Below the pieces are notes generated by a model, which saw only the letters and a program-made list of their open reading frames with translations, did not search any database and was not told where the DNA came from. From Vibrio nigripulchritudo ATCC 27043 (GTDB taxonomy: Bacteria; Pseudomonadota; Gammaproteobacteria; Enterobacterales; Vibrionaceae), in assembly GCF_000222685.1 (NCBI RefSeq), contig NZ_AFWJ01000278.1, positions 62,001 to 126,000 of the forward strand: a DNA stretch of 64,000 nucleotides. Reading direction: 5' to 3'. Below are positions 9,383-19,003 of the stretch, piece after piece. The first letter of the stretch is position 1. The number at the start of each line of letters is the position of its first letter. Position numbers and translations under genes: made by a program.

Positions 9383-11716
9383 TTAGTTAAACAAGCCTTT
9401 CAACAACTTATCTGCAATGTCTTTGGTCTGATCTGGATTTACTTTATCACCGAGCAGTTTTTGTAAACCTTTCTCAGCCTCTTTCTTGGCTTTTTGCTTT
9501 AATACATCATCAAAGACTAGCTTGTATTTAGGATCGGTCCATTTACCCGAAATCTGAACAGGAATGGTCACGTCTTTCAAGTCATCGATACTTTCGCCAC
9601 CCTGACCTTTCAAAGAGCCGACAATCGACGTACGGATAACCATATCCACATCTTGTTTGATGTAGTTTGCATTACCCTTACCCGTAATACGAAGCAATGG
9701 TGACTGCATATTCAGATTGTCTGTAGTTACAACACCCTTATTTAGTTTAAGTGTGGCTGTCATTGCAGAGAAATCGGTTTTCTCTACCGTATCTGCAGCC
9801 GAAACATCCTGTCCTTTAAACCTTGCGTAGTGAGTGCGGATAAGGTGAGGTAAGTTCACCCCATATACTGCACCGTCTGCAAAGTTGATCTTTACTGTAC
9901 CTTTCAAGTTTTCCTGAAGTGCAGTTGGTTTCAAGCTTTTACCCGTCAGAGCCAAATCGATGTTACCCGTTCCTTCCAGCAGGTCGGTTTCTGCAACATC
10001 GACCAACAATGGCTGAACTTTCACACCTTTGATTAAACCATTGACGCTGTATGTCGGTGTTGCTTTTCGAGCATCTAACTTAGCTTTTGTAGAGATACTG
10101 CCTTGATACAGGTTTGCGCTAAAACGAGTAAGGTCAAAGACCCCATTTTTCAAAGTAAATTGAGTCGTGACTTTTTGCAGTTTGGCATTGTTGGCTTTGA
10201 ACTTGTCAATCACCACCTTACCTTTCGCATTCACCAATTTCAGTGCACTTAAGTCAGGCTCGACCTCAGGGGCTTTTGGTGCTTCTCCTGTCGGCGCACT
10301 TCCCCCACCAGTACTTTGACTGGTTTCTGCTTCTGCTTTCTGGTTTAGCCCCAAAAATGCATCCAAATCGATATTTGGGCTGTGTAAGTCAAAGCTCACT
10401 TGAGGCACTGCGGCAAACACTACTCTGGCTTTCCCGTCCAGTGCAATATCATTGGCTGTCAGCTTATTCAGAACCAGCGACAACGCGCTTTTCTTCACAT
10501 CAAATGTAAGTCCGGCATCAAGGTTAACTGCCATTGGAGACTGAGGAAGCGCCTCGCCTTTCAGGTTATTCGCGAGTTTAATGCCTGCCACTTTAATTTT
10601 GCTGATGGCTTTATCGACCGTTATATTCAGTGAGCCTTTCGAGTCAACAGCCAATCCAGCTAAGTCACCAAGCAACTCGTAAGACAGAGCATTTTGTTTA
10701 TCAAAAGCAAAAGAGGCAAGGTCAAGACGTAGCTTCTCTACCTTATTTGCAGGGTCGCTGAACGAGGCATCCAATCCGAGTTTGCGGAGTTGGTAATCTT
10801 GAAAATCTTCAGAAAGGAAAAACTCTGTTCCGCCTTTCGCCGCGAAGTTCTGTTGTTGATTCTTACCGCTCACGTCAAATTCGATGCTGTTCCACGCACC
10901 AAGCACAAAGGCAGGCAGCGACAGTTTTGCCTTTGCATTCAGCCCTAACGATTTGTCATCGACGCTGGCATCAAGCGCAACTTCACGAAGTTCGTATTGC
11001 TTAAGGTCTTTAGACAGTTTGAACTCGACCTGCCCTTCTGCTGCGAAGTTTTGCTGATTCTGAGCACCAGTGACATCAAAGGTTAGCTTGCTCCACTGAC
11101 CGAATTCAAATTCGGTTAGCGATGCATTCGCGTCGCTTAGAGTTAAAAGCGTACCCGCCTGTTTATCCGATACCGTCACTTTCGCATTTGAAATGGTGAT
11201 ACCTGCAACCAGAACTTCCCATTGTTCCAGAGCCGACGGTTGTTCACCCGTTTCAGCAGGCGCTTCTTCAGCTGGGACTTGAGTCGTATCTGTTGTTTCA
11301 GCCTGCTCTTTTGCTGAGTTGGCTTTGGTCAGGCTATCCAGATTTGACGTGCCGTCTTTGAGTGTTTCGAGTGACACTTCAGCACCATCGAGCAGGATAT
11401 TGCCAATTACCAGTTGGTTGCTAAGTAGAGGGGTGACTTCGATAGCAAGCCCTACTTGTTCTACTTTTAATAGGTTGGGGCTGGAGAAGCCTTCTGGGTT
11501 TCTCAGTTCTGTTTTACCAACACTGAACCCTAAACTTGGGAAAAATTGCCAGCTAATATCGCCTTCAATTGCGAGAGTCATACCGGTGTTTTTCTGCACC
11601 TGCTCGACAATCAAAGGTTTAAACTGGTTGGGATTTACGAATAGAATCAGAGCTAACAAAGCAACGATCACCAGAGCGATGAGCGCGGCAATAGATAGAA
11701 GCAACTTCTTCATCAT
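9383..11716 (-). CDS. AsmA family protein (envelope lipid transport/biogenesis)
   Basis: This is an inner-membrane-anchored periplasmic protein of the AsmA/TamB-like group, whose members form hydrophobic grooves linked to phospholipid transport and outer-membrane homeostasis. The 777 residues begin with a signal anchor (LLLSIAALIALVIVALLAL). The AsmA N-terminal motif NPNQFKPLIVEQVQKNTG follows. Internal near-repeats of about 110 residues contain KLTFDVTGAQNQQNFAAEG and the similar EFDVSGKNQQQNFAAKG. The C-terminal AsmA domain includes GTGNIDLALTG. Linkers around 130-170 and 465-490 are rich in Ala, Pro, Glu and Gly. An AAGGA ribosome-binding site precedes ATGATG. It follows udk but a hairpin separates them. 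Confidence 0.92.
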   Translation of the reverse strand: MMKKLLLSIAALIALVIVALLALILFVNPNQFKPLIVEQVQKNTGMTLAIEGDISWQFFPSLGFSVGKTELRNPEGFSSPNLLKVEQVGLAIEVTPLLSNQLVIGNILLDGAEVSLETLKDGTSNLDSLTKANSAKEQAETTDTTQVPAEEAPAETGEQPSALEQWEVLVAGITISNAKVTVSDKQAGTLLTLSDANASLTEFEFGQWSKLTFDVTGAQNQQNFAAEGQVEFKLSKDLKQYELREVALDASVDDKSLGLNAKAKLSLPAFVLGAWNSIEFDVSGKNQQQNFAAKGGTEFFLSEDFQDYQLRKLGLDASFSDPANKVEKLRLDLASFAFDKQNALSYELLGDLAGLAVDSKGSLNITVDKAISKIKVAGIKLANNLKGEALPQSPMAVNLDAGLTFDVKKSALSLVLNKLTANDIALDGKARVVFAAVPQVSFDLHSPNIDLDAFLGLNQKAEAETSQSTGGGSAPTGEAPKAPEVEPDLSALKLVNAKGKVVIDKFKANNAKLQKVTTQFTLKNGVFDLTRFSANLYQGSISTKAKLDARKATPTYSVNGLIKGVKVQPLLVDVAETDLLEGTGNIDLALTGKSLKPTALQENLKGTVKINFADGAVYGVNLPHLIRTHYARFKGQDVSAADTVEKTDFSAMTATLKLNKGVVTTDNLNMQSPLLRITGKGNANYIKQDVDMVIRTSIVGSLKGQGGESIDDLKDVTIPVQISGKWTDPKYKLVFDDVLKQKAKKEAEKGLQKLLGDKVNPDQTKDIADKLLKGLFN

Positions 11717-11760
11717 GGATTCCTTGAATCTGCGACTGTAGATATTCCTTCAAACATACA

Positions 11761-11787
11761 AAAGTGGCGCATAATGCGCCACTTTTT
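11761..11787 (-). terminator. udk terminator
   Basis: A perfect 10-bp stem AAAGTGGCGC/GCGCCACTTT with loop ATAAT lies between udk and the AsmA-family gene. The T-run is strong on the plus strand (five T) and shorter on the minus strand, so some read-through into the AsmA-family gene is possible. Confidence 0.7.
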
Positions 11788-11833
11788 GTTATGGATTTTT
11801 GTCGATTTATCAGAACTTTGACAAATCTGGTGC

Positions 11834-12475
11834 TTAGCTCTTCAGAAGCTTAGCGATGTGCGCCTTAAGTACATCAATCGCAATTCGGTTTTTGCCACCG
11901 CGAGGAACAATGATGTCGGCGTATTGCTTAGAAGGCTCAATGAATTGCATGAACATTGGACGAACCGTATCCTGATACTGCTTAAGTACCGATTCCATCG
12001 TACGACCACGCTCTTCCACATCACGCTTCACACGGCGCAACAGACAAATATCAAGTGGCGTATCCATAAACACTGTTGCGTGCATTAAGTCACGCAGACG
12101 TGGATCGGTAAGAAGCAGGATACCTTCAAGAATGATCACTTTCTTCGGTGTCATTGTAGCTGTGTTGTCAGTGCGGGTGTGTACAGAGTAGCTGTACTCA
12201 GGAACTTCAACAGAGTTGCCTTGAACTAACTGCTCTAGGTGCTGACAAAGCAGGTCGTGATCAAGTGCGTTAGGGTGGTCGTAGTTGGTTTTCTCGCGCT
12301 CTTCCATGCTCAGCTGGCTTTGATCTTTGTAGTAGCAATCTTCAGTGATCACGCCGATATGGTCGTCTCCGACTTTCGCACGAAGCTCATTGTAGATAGT
12401 ACTTGCGATTAAGCTCTTTCCAGAAGCAGAAGCGCCAGCAATTCCCACGATGACGCATTGATTATTATTAGACAT
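11834..12475 (-). CDS. udk: Uridine kinase
   Basis: Udk phosphorylates uridine and cytidine to UMP and CMP, the first step of pyrimidine ribonucleoside salvage in the cytoplasm. The P-loop GASASGKS is at 14-21. [20 protein letters not shown] and GILLL match the uridine kinase family closely. Length 213 is typical. It lies downstream of apbC on the same strand with a 210-base gap, in which I see no clear terminator or promoter, so it may be transcribed separately or by read-through. Confidence 0.97.
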   Translation of the reverse strand: MSNNNQCVIVGIAGASASGKSLIASTIYNELRAKVGDDHIGVITEDCYYKDQSQLSMEEREKTNYDHPNALDHDLLCQHLEQLVQGNSVEVPEYSYSVHTRTDNTATMTPKKVIILEGILLLTDPRLRDLMHATVFMDTPLDICLLRRVKRDVEERGRTMESVLKQYQDTVRPMFMQFIEPSKQYADIIVPRGGKNRIAIDVLKAHIAKLLKS

Positions 12476-12685
12476 GTAAAAGCACCTGATACTAATTTGG
12501 TAGCTGTGGTTGGGTTAAACCGCCTGATTATAGGGAGATAAAATACTTAATACCAGTATAGTGTGTCGAAATTATCATTAGTAAATGAGTAATCACTCAA
12601 TATCTGTATGAAAAGCAGGGGATATATACCATTTCCTGCTATTAACCTTGGCTCTTATACTGCGTGATTCAGACGAAATTCTTTG

Positions 12686-13759
12686 CTACAGCGCCACAAA
12701 ACTGATCGCGTCAGGTTTGGCTTTTCCTTGCCAGAACATCTTGCTGATTACTGTCTCAGCCAGTTCTCGGTAGATGTGGGTGTGGTCGGAGTTAGGGCGA
12801 GCAACTGTGGTGGGTTTCCCGGCATCCAGATCTTCGCGCACCGAAATGTGAAGGGGAATTTGTGCGAGTAGTGCAAGCCCGAAATCCTGTGCCATCTGAA
12901 CAGCGCCACCCTGACCAAAGATATGCTCTTTCTCGCCACAATGGCTGCAAATGTGATAGCTCATGTTCTCCACAAGCCCAAGCACAGGCACGTTGACCTT
13001 TTCGAACATGGCGGCACCTTTTCTGGCATCTGCCAATGCCAGATCTTGAGGTGTGGTGACAATTAAAGCACCTGTTACCGGAATCTGCTGTGATAACGTA
13101 AGCTGAATGTCTCCCGTACCCGGTGGCATATCAATCACCAGATAATCTAAATCCGACCATTCCGTTTCGTTCAATAACTGGGATAACGCTTTGGATGCCA
13201 TTGGTCCACGCCAGATTGCCGCGTCAGCATCTTCAATCAGATAGCCAATGGAATTTGTGTAGAGACCATGTGAAGGTATCGGCTGCATCCATTTGTTGTC
13301 TCTGACGTCAGGTTTTTGCCCTTGGGTTCCCAACATAATAGGCACGGAAGGACCATAAATATCCGCATCCAGCATACCCACTTTTGCTCCGGCTTCGCTC
13401 AGTGCAAGTGCAAAGTTCACCGCTGTGGTTGATTTGCCCACCCCGCCCTTGGCTGAAGTCACCGCAATGATGTTTTTAACACCTTTCACTTCAGCAGCTA
13501 CTGTTGTCTGTAGAGCTTTGGTTTTGCTTACGATGTCATATTTAAAATCGGGAACAACCCCGTCAGAAATCTGATTTTTAACCCAGGCTGACAGCCCTTC
13601 GTGGAGAGATTGGTTGATAAACGGAAGTTCAATCTTGACTACACCGCTTGCCAAAACAGACACAATACCCGGAGTCTGACTCCAGCCAGAAATCAGCATC
13701 GGATGCTGATATTGACCCAGCCACTGACAAAGTGCATCTTTTGATTGAAATTGTTCCAT
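12686..13759 (-). CDS. apbC: Iron-sulfur cluster carrier protein ApbC (Mrp)
   Basis: ApbC is a ParA/MinD-type ATPase that binds a 4Fe-4S cluster at a dimer interface and delivers it to apoproteins. The deviant Walker A KGGVGKST is at 104-111. The cluster-binding pair CSHC is near 270. DMPPGTGDIQLTLSQ is the family's Walker B region. The N-terminal 90 residues are a shortened MIP18/DUF59-like part. The ATG has AGGT close upstream. It is divergent from metG, an arrangement conserved in enterics and vibrios. Confidence 0.96.
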   Translation of the reverse strand: MEQFQSKDALCQWLGQYQHPMLISGWSQTPGIVSVLASGVVKIELPFINQSLHEGLSAWVKNQISDGVVPDFKYDIVSKTKALQTTVAAEVKGVKNIIAVTSAKGGVGKSTTAVNFALALSEAGAKVGMLDADIYGPSVPIMLGTQGQKPDVRDNKWMQPIPSHGLYTNSIGYLIEDADAAIWRGPMASKALSQLLNETEWSDLDYLVIDMPPGTGDIQLTLSQQIPVTGALIVTTPQDLALADARKGAAMFEKVNVPVLGLVENMSYHICSHCGEKEHIFGQGGAVQMAQDFGLALLAQIPLHISVREDLDAGKPTTVARPNSDHTHIYRELAETVISKMFWQGKAKPDAISFVAL

Positions 13760-13847
13760 ATTACCTCCCGCTATTTGAGCTCATCCTAACACTTCAATCA
13801 TTGCTAAAGAACCCTGAAAAAACTAGGTAATACACCCAGTCTGTGAC

Positions 13848-13876
13848 TTGGAGTACGCTGCTGCTTAAGGTACTAT
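13848..13876 (+). promoter_or_regulatory. Candidate sigma-70 promoter of metG
   Basis: TTGGAG (13848-13853) and TACTAT (13871-13876) are separated by 17 bases, with the metG ATG 44 bases beyond the -10. Matches are 3/6 and 4/6, so this is only a candidate. Confidence 0.3.
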
Positions 13877-13919
13877 TAGCGGCTGTCTCATTAATACCTA
13901 TCTAAAGCGAATAACAAGT

Positions 13920-15995
13920 ATGGCAACCGATCCAAGAAACCTTTCTACAAGGAAAATTCTGGTAACTTGTGCCCTACCGTATGCAAACGGTTCTATTCAC
14001 CTTGGTCATATGCTTGAGCATATCCAGGCGGATATCTGGGTTCGTTATCAGCGCCTTCGTGGCAACACTGTTAATTTCATCTGTGCGGACGATGCTCACG
14101 GCACGCCAATCATGCTTAAAGCACAACAGATGGGTATTACGCCAGAAGAGATGATCGCTGCTGTAAGTGAAGAGCACCAAAAAGATTTCGCTGGATTCGA
14201 TATCAGTTTTGATAACTACCATAGCACGCACTCGGAAGAGAACCGCGAGCTGGCTTCTCACATCTACCTGCAGCTCAAGAAAAACGGTTTTATCTCCAGT
14301 CGCACGATTTCACAACTTTACGATCCAGAGAAGGAAATGTTCCTTCCAGACCGCTTCGTAAAAGGTACGTGTCCTAAGTGTAAGTCCGACGATCAGTACG
14401 GCGACAACTGTGATAACTGTGGCGAAACCTACAGCCCGACAGAGCTGATTGAGCCTAAGTCTGCTGTTTCTGGTGCGACGCCAGTAATGAAAGACTCTGA
14501 GCACTTCTTCTTTGACCTGCCTCAGTTTGAAAGCATGCTGAAAGAATGGACTCGTTCAGGCTCACTGCAGTCAGAAACGGCCAACAAGATGCAAGAATGG
14601 TTCGAGTCTGGTCTTCAGCAATGGGATATCTCCCGTGATGCACCATACTTCGGCTTTGAAATCCCGGGCGAGAAAGACAAATTCTTCTATGTTTGGCTGG
14701 ACGCACCTGTTGGCTACATGGCTTCATTCAAGAATCTGTGTAACAAACGCGACGATCTAGATTTCGACGAGTACTGGAAAAAAGACAGCGAAGCCGAGCT
14801 ATACCACTTCATCGGTAAAGACATCGTCTACTTCCACTCTCTGTTCTGGCCGGCAATGCTGGACGGCAGCGGTTTCCGTAAGCCAAACAACGTATTTGTT
14901 CACGGCTATGTAACGGTAAACGGCGCGAAGATGTCTAAATCGAAAGGTACTTTCATTAAGGCAGCGACCTACCTGAATCATCTGGATCCTGAGTGCCTGC
15001 GTTATTACTACGCTGCGAAACTCAACAGCCGTATTGACGACCTGGATCTTAACCTTGAAGACTTCACTCAGCGTGTAAACGCCGATGTAGTAAACAAGAT
15101 TGTTAACCTTGCTTCTCGTAACGCAGGTTTCATCACTAAGCGTTTTGAAGGCAAACTGTCTGAAAACTTTGCTGAGCCTGAACTGTACAACGAATTCGTT
15201 GCAGCAGCTGACCGCATCGCAGAGCTATACGAATCTCGTGAGTTTGGTCGTGCTATTCGTGAAATTACAGCTCTGGCAGACAAAGCAAACCAGTATGTCG
15301 ATGAAAAAGCACCTTGGGTAGTAGCGAAGGAAGAAGGGAAAGATCAAGAACTGCAGGACATCTGTTCTGTTGGGATCAACCTATTCCGTGTTCTGATGAC
15401 TTACCTGAAACCAGTGATGCCTGCTCTGGCGGCTCGTACTGAAGCGTTCCTCAACGAAACACTGACTTGGGAAGGCATTGAAGCGCCACTGACTGGTCAC
15501 GAAATCACTAAGTTCAAAGCTCTGTTTAACCGTATCGATCCTAAGAAGATTGAAGCTATGGTTGAAGCATCAAAAGAAGATGCAGCAGCAGAGATGGCAG
15601 CAAAAGAGAAAGCTGAAGCAGAGAAGAACAAAGCAAGCCAGACAGAACTTGATAAAGATCCAATTGCAGACGAAATTGAATTCGACGCCTTTGCAGCTGT
15701 CGACATGCGTATTGCTCGTATCATCTCCTGTGAAGAAGTACCTAAAGCAAACAAGCTGCTTAAATTCCAATTGGACATCGGCGGTGAAACAAGACAGGTC
15801 TTTTCTGGCATTAAGTCAGCTTACAAGCCAGAGGAACTAGAAGGTAAACTAACTGTAATGGTAGCGAACCTTAAGCCTCGTAAGATGAAATTTGGCATGT
15901 CTGAGGGCATGATTCTAGCAGCAGGTCCAGGCGGAAGTGATTTGTGGTTGCTTGAGCCACATGAAGGCGCTCAGCCAGGCATGCGTGTGATGTAA
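13920..15995 (+). CDS. metG: Methionyl-tRNA synthetase
   Basis: MetG charges tRNA-Met and initiator tRNA with methionine. This is a class I synthetase. The HIGH motif appears as HLGH at 27-30 and the KMSKS loop at 337-341. The zinc knuckle has Cys151/154 and Cys164/167. An alanine- and lysine-rich linker (about 545-585) leads to a C-terminal Trbp111/EMAP-type tRNA-binding domain (about 590-691), which dimerises the enzyme. At 691 residues it is the long, dimeric form usual in gammaproteobacteria. Confidence 0.98.
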   Translation: MATDPRNLSTRKILVTCALPYANGSIHLGHMLEHIQADIWVRYQRLRGNTVNFICADDAHGTPIMLKAQQMGITPEEMIAAVSEEHQKDFAGFDISFDNYHSTHSEENRELASHIYLQLKKNGFISSRTISQLYDPEKEMFLPDRFVKGTCPKCKSDDQYGDNCDNCGETYSPTELIEPKSAVSGATPVMKDSEHFFFDLPQFESMLKEWTRSGSLQSETANKMQEWFESGLQQWDISRDAPYFGFEIPGEKDKFFYVWLDAPVGYMASFKNLCNKRDDLDFDEYWKKDSEAELYHFIGKDIVYFHSLFWPAMLDGSGFRKPNNVFVHGYVTVNGAKMSKSKGTFIKAATYLNHLDPECLRYYYAAKLNSRIDDLDLNLEDFTQRVNADVVNKIVNLASRNAGFITKRFEGKLSENFAEPELYNEFVAAADRIAELYESREFGRAIREITALADKANQYVDEKAPWVVAKEEGKDQELQDICSVGINLFRVLMTYLKPVMPALAARTEAFLNETLTWEGIEAPLTGHEITKFKALFNRIDPKKIEAMVEASKEDAAAEMAAKEKAEAEKNKASQTELDKDPIADEIEFDAFAAVDMRIARIISCEEVPKANKLLKFQLDIGGETRQVFSGIKSAYKPEELEGKLTVMVANLKPRKMKFGMSEGMILAAGPGGSDLWLLEPHEGAQPGMRVM

Positions 15996-16013
15996 TCACC
16001 CTTTGCAAATACT

Positions 16014-16045
16014 AAAAACCGCCAGCTTTGCTGGCGGTTTTTTTA
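16014..16045 (+). terminator. metG terminator
   Basis: A GC-rich stem ACCGCCAGC/GCTGGCGGT with a three-base loop is followed by seven T residues, 18 bases after the stop codon. Confidence 0.92.
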
Positions 16046-16075
16046 TGCAGAGAAAGCCGATTGCCGTTGCTTTCA

Positions 16076-16423
16076 TTATTCAATCTCGGTCCGAAAACCA
16101 GCAGATTTACATTTTTGATAAGTGTAGAAGCCCCCAAAAATAGGGAGCAATAAACTAAGAAAAACCAGTTTATATCTGCTCTTTAGGTCGTTAGTCCTAA
16201 TAGCAATTATGATTGGTCCGACCCAAGCAACCATAACAGCAGCTATATATGTAATAAGCGAAAAAAATAAAAGAACTTTTATGATTCTACCTTCCGGTAA
16301 TTCATTTGGAAGAACAAAAGAAAGACATAAAAATACGGCTAGTACGAAGTAAGAGAACTTCACTGATGCGTATAAAATTTTAAGAAACAAGTTATGCTCC
16401 AGTTCTTGGCCAAATCGTGCCAC
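16076..16423 (-). CDS. Hypothetical small membrane protein
   Basis: I do not recognise this 115-residue protein. It has three likely membrane segments: about 22-38 (FSYFVLAVFLCLSFVL), about 48-72, and about 86-100 (LVFLSLLLPIFGGFY). The rest is short and charged. The ATG lacks an obvious ribosome-binding site. The gene and its surroundings (16076-16560) are visibly more AT-rich than metG, and codon use is less biased, which suggests a recently acquired or poorly conserved gene. It is convergent with metG and has no evident partner. Confidence 0.6.
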   Translation of the reverse strand: MARFGQELEHNLFLKILYASVKFSYFVLAVFLCLSFVLPNELPEGRIIKVLLFFSLITYIAAVMVAWVGPIIIAIRTNDLKSRYKLVFLSLLLPIFGGFYTYQKCKSAGFRTEIE

Positions 16424-16626
16424 TAATAATAATCATATTAACCAAATTTCAAAATCCTCTGTAACTACAAATGAATTTCATACCTTAAGATACATTTTTG
16501 GTGCAACTGCACCAACCTATCGCATCATTACCATAGCCAACCTGGCTAACCTACTGATTCTAAATTATTAAAATACTGGCACTGACTATGCACACTATTG
16601 AATTGAGAGATACATAGGAGGTGTAT

Positions 16627-17508
16627 ATGTTCGTGCTCATCAGCTTAACCACTATATTGATCTGCATACTGCTCTTGTTTATGCATAGCCAGACACGCGC
16701 CGTGAATGACCAGCGTCATCTTGATAACCTCCACCTGCTCAGGCAACTCATAGAACTGTGCAGAACGCATCGAACGCTTACACATCAGGTATTGGTAGAG
16801 GGCAACCATGCATCACATTCAACGCTCAAAGCTCTGTTCAAACTGAAGGAGCAAATTAAAGCCATCTCGGCTCAGGCTAGAAAAATCAGCACCACATCAG
16901 ATAAAGCTAAGTATCGTGTTCTGCAGATTAACCTGACGCTCTTATGCAAAGAGTGGCGAACGCATTCAATCAACCGCAACCAAATTTCTCACGGAAAGGT
17001 TATTCGCCATTGTTTGTATTTGATGGATGAGCAGATAGTAACCTGGATGATCGAAGCATACAGAGAGGATCTGACCGAACAATACCATCAGGACTGGCAG
17101 TTAATCTGCGAAGCCATGGAGTGTTTAACTCAATTAAGGATGTGCATTCAGGATACAGAAACAGAGACCGGTAGAAAACGCTACCTTCACTATGGTCACC
17201 TGATACTTCGACGGTTAAATCAGATAAGCGTCAATTGCTCGGTTCCCATTTCTTCAGACGTTTTGTTCAGTCTGAATGATGTGCTAAACCGACTTTCAAA
17301 TGAATCCTATAAGGAAAACCCGATGGATATTGCTGCTTTGTACAAGCTAACGAATGGTATCTCTGCATTTCTGTTTGGTTCTTACGACAAAATCATCAGT
17401 GCCATTTGCGAAGAGCTTTATGAGCCGTTACCTGAAATTTTGGAGTATATGCCAACTGATAAAACCAGAAATTATGAAATAAAAAAACCCGCCAATAGCG
17501 GGTTTTAA
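16627..17508 (+). CDS. Hypothetical membrane-anchored helical protein
   Basis: I do not recognise this protein of 293 residues. One N-terminal membrane segment (VLISLTTILICILLLFMH) is followed by a predicted all-helical soluble part rich in Leu, Arg, His and Gln. LCRTHRTLTHQVLVEGNH near residue 45 faintly recalls the helical nitrate/nitrite-sensing (NIT) domain, but this is only a resemblance by eye. The start is fixed by AGGAGG at 16616-16621, five bases before the ATG at 16627. The GTG at 16621 lies within that site. The last codons, encoding KKPANSGF, and the stop codon form a Rho-independent terminator hairpin. Convergent with fadR. Confidence 0.75.
   Translation: MFVLISLTTILICILLLFMHSQTRAVNDQRHLDNLHLLRQLIELCRTHRTLTHQVLVEGNHASHSTLKALFKLKEQIKAISAQARKISTTSDKAKYRVLQINLTLLCKEWRTHSINRNQISHGKVIRHCLYLMDEQIVTWMIEAYREDLTEQYHQDWQLICEAMECLTQLRMCIQDTETETGRKRYLHYGHLILRRLNQISVNCSVPISSDVLFSLNDVLNRLSNESYKENPMDIAALYKLTNGISAFLFGSYDKIISAICEELYEPLPEILEYMPTDKTRNYEIKKPANSGF
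17484..17506. terminator. Terminator embedded in the end of a coding sequence, shared with fadR
   Basis: The stem AAAACCCGC/GCGGGTTTT with loop CAATA lies inside the last eight codons of the plus-strand gene, whose TAA begins at the last T. The minus strand has a seven-T run, so it serves fadR well. Confidence 0.85.
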
Positions 17509-17526
17509 AATGGTTTCTGTGCTGAA

Positions 17527-18366
17527 TCAGCTGTCGTCTTCGGTAAAGCTTGTTGGAAGAGAAACTTTCATCTTGTTCCAGATTTGCGCACTTTCCAGAC
17601 CATAGTGGCGGATAACTAGCGGAAGCTGATCACGAGAACCCGATTCGCACACTTCACCAAGCTGTTTATAGAAGCTCAGAGCCAATGCTCGTGCTTCTGG
17701 GCTGGAGAAGTAGTAGCTGCCTACTCGATCGTAAAGCTTTTTCAGACCGTTGAAGATCAATCCATAAATTTGGTTACCAGAATGGAAAGCCAAACGCTGG
17801 AATAACATGTAGTCATAGAAGTTGAAGGTTTTTGCAACCAGAATTGCCTGGCGCTTCTCTTCATCCTTCTCGTTTTCGTCTTTTACGTTCGCCCGGATTT
17901 TTTCTGCATACGGAGACGCTTCAACAAATGTATCCCAGTTATCTGCGGCAAGAAGCTGCTCACAAGAATCAATCACACCTTGAATGGTCTTAAGGGAGTT
18001 GTCTTTGTTTGCTTTGAATGCGTAACGCATAAAGATAGGGCTGATATTGGTGCGTGCTGCCAGCAGGTCTTCCACTATGCTGGTCGCGTTATCCGCATCA
18101 AGCGTCATTAAGGTATCCAGAATGTGTAAACCCGATGTTTCCATAAACTGGTTAACTTTGGTGGGTTTGCCGTGCTGTATCGTCAGCCAGCCGTCACGTG
18201 CAAGGCGCTGAAGCACTTCTCGTAACGTAGTTCGTGTCACACCAATCAGTTCCGATAGCTCGCGCTCTGCAGGAAGGATAGAACCAGGAGGAAAACGCCC
18301 CTTCCAAATACTTTCGATAATGTACTTCTCAGCAAAACCTGCTGGGCTTTTTGCCTTTATAACCAT
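17527..18366 (-). CDS. fadR: Fatty acid metabolism transcriptional regulator FadR
   Basis: FadR is the GntR-family regulator that represses fatty acid degradation genes and activates unsaturated fatty acid synthesis, releasing DNA when long-chain acyl-CoA binds. The winged-helix domain is at about 1-75, with [20 protein letters not shown]. The C-terminal all-helical acyl-CoA domain follows. Length is 279, against 239 in E. coli. The extra residues lie around 135-175 (including [12 protein letters not shown]), the insertion known from Vibrio FadR, where it forms a second ligand site. Divergent from nhaB, with 637 bases between. Confidence 0.97.
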   Translation of the reverse strand: MVIKAKSPAGFAEKYIIESIWKGRFPPGSILPAERELSELIGVTRTTLREVLQRLARDGWLTIQHGKPTKVNQFMETSGLHILDTLMTLDADNATSIVEDLLAARTNISPIFMRYAFKANKDNSLKTIQGVIDSCEQLLAADNWDTFVEASPYAEKIRANVKDENEKDEEKRQAILVAKTFNFYDYMLFQRLAFHSGNQIYGLIFNGLKKLYDRVGSYYFSSPEARALALSFYKQLGEVCESGSRDQLPLVIRHYGLESAQIWNKMKVSLPTSFTEDDS

Positions 18367-18807
18367 GAATTCGGGTTTCCGGTACTTTTATAACGTAAAA
18401 TTGCACTCATCATACCACTACTTGCTCAATTCAGAAAACTGACATGCACTTTCCTGACTTAATTGTGAGATCTGCCGTTAGAATTTTTTATTCTGAAATA
18501 GATTAGACCCCTCATTGTGAGTCAACTCCCATTTTTCAACAATTTTAACAATCAGCTAACGAAATAAATTTGTCATCTCATGCATTTTTACGACTTAATT
18601 TTGACCGGAAAATTAGGCTAATTTCGGCAAAAACACCTGCATATTCATAAAAAACAGCAATAATTTGTTGAGTTGTACAGGCAAGATCAAAAGTGTAAGT
18701 AAAAGTAAAATTTCGTGGTATTCTATGCCACGCTGACCTCGAATCTCAATAAAAAGGCCTGCCATTATTACGTTTTTAAACATTTTTAGGTTGACTAAAT
18801 ATTAGGT
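18367..18807. other. fadR-nhaB intergenic region, distal part
   Basis: No gene is seen. The sequence is AT-rich. A hairpin CGTGG/CCACG sits near 18714-18732. I could not identify a FadR-type operator or a confident promoter pair, although promoters for both divergent genes must lie here or slightly downstream. Confidence 0.5.
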
Positions 18808-19003
18808 AGGAGTAGAGTTGCGGGCGAAAGTAAAGGAGTGCTTGTCTTTCTCAAGGAGTGACTTGGCAAGGCTACAGAGATTCTCATCGAAGTTGTTTTT
18901 CTAAGTCGCTGTTTAAGATGTAATTTTTATGAAATTTAACATTTCATAATCAGGGATCGAGACACACTCTCAGTGTCGAATTTACTATAAAAAGAGTCTT
19001 ATC
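18808..19003 (+). promoter_or_regulatory. Structured nhaB leader
   Basis: Three AGGAG boxes occur at 18808, 18835 and 18855, the last two within the repeated AAGGAGTG. AGTGACTT (18857-18864) can pair over 38 bases with AAGTCGCT (18903-18910), with one G-T wobble. TATGAAAT/ATTTCATA (18928-18948) and GACAC/GTGTC (18961-18977) are further hairpins, the last ending 14 bases before the AAGAG preceding nhaB. The density of pairing and GGA motifs suggests post-transcriptional control, for example by CsrA or leader translation. This is inferred from sequence alone. Confidence 0.45.
18818..18904 (+). CDS. Candidate 28-residue leader peptide upstream of nhaB
   Basis: A TTG start at 18818 stands five bases after AGGAG (18808-18812) and opens a frame of 28 codons ending in TAA. 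The peptide is basic and amphipathic: it begins MRAKVKECLSF and ends QRFSSKLFF. Two in-frame internal TTG codons also follow AGGAG-like boxes but with short spacing. Its stop codon falls inside the 3' arm of the long-range leader stem, so translation to the end would melt that stem. It is too short for similarity arguments, and a chance ORF is possible. Confidence 0.3.
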   Translation: MRAKVKECLSFSRSDLARLQRFSSKLFF

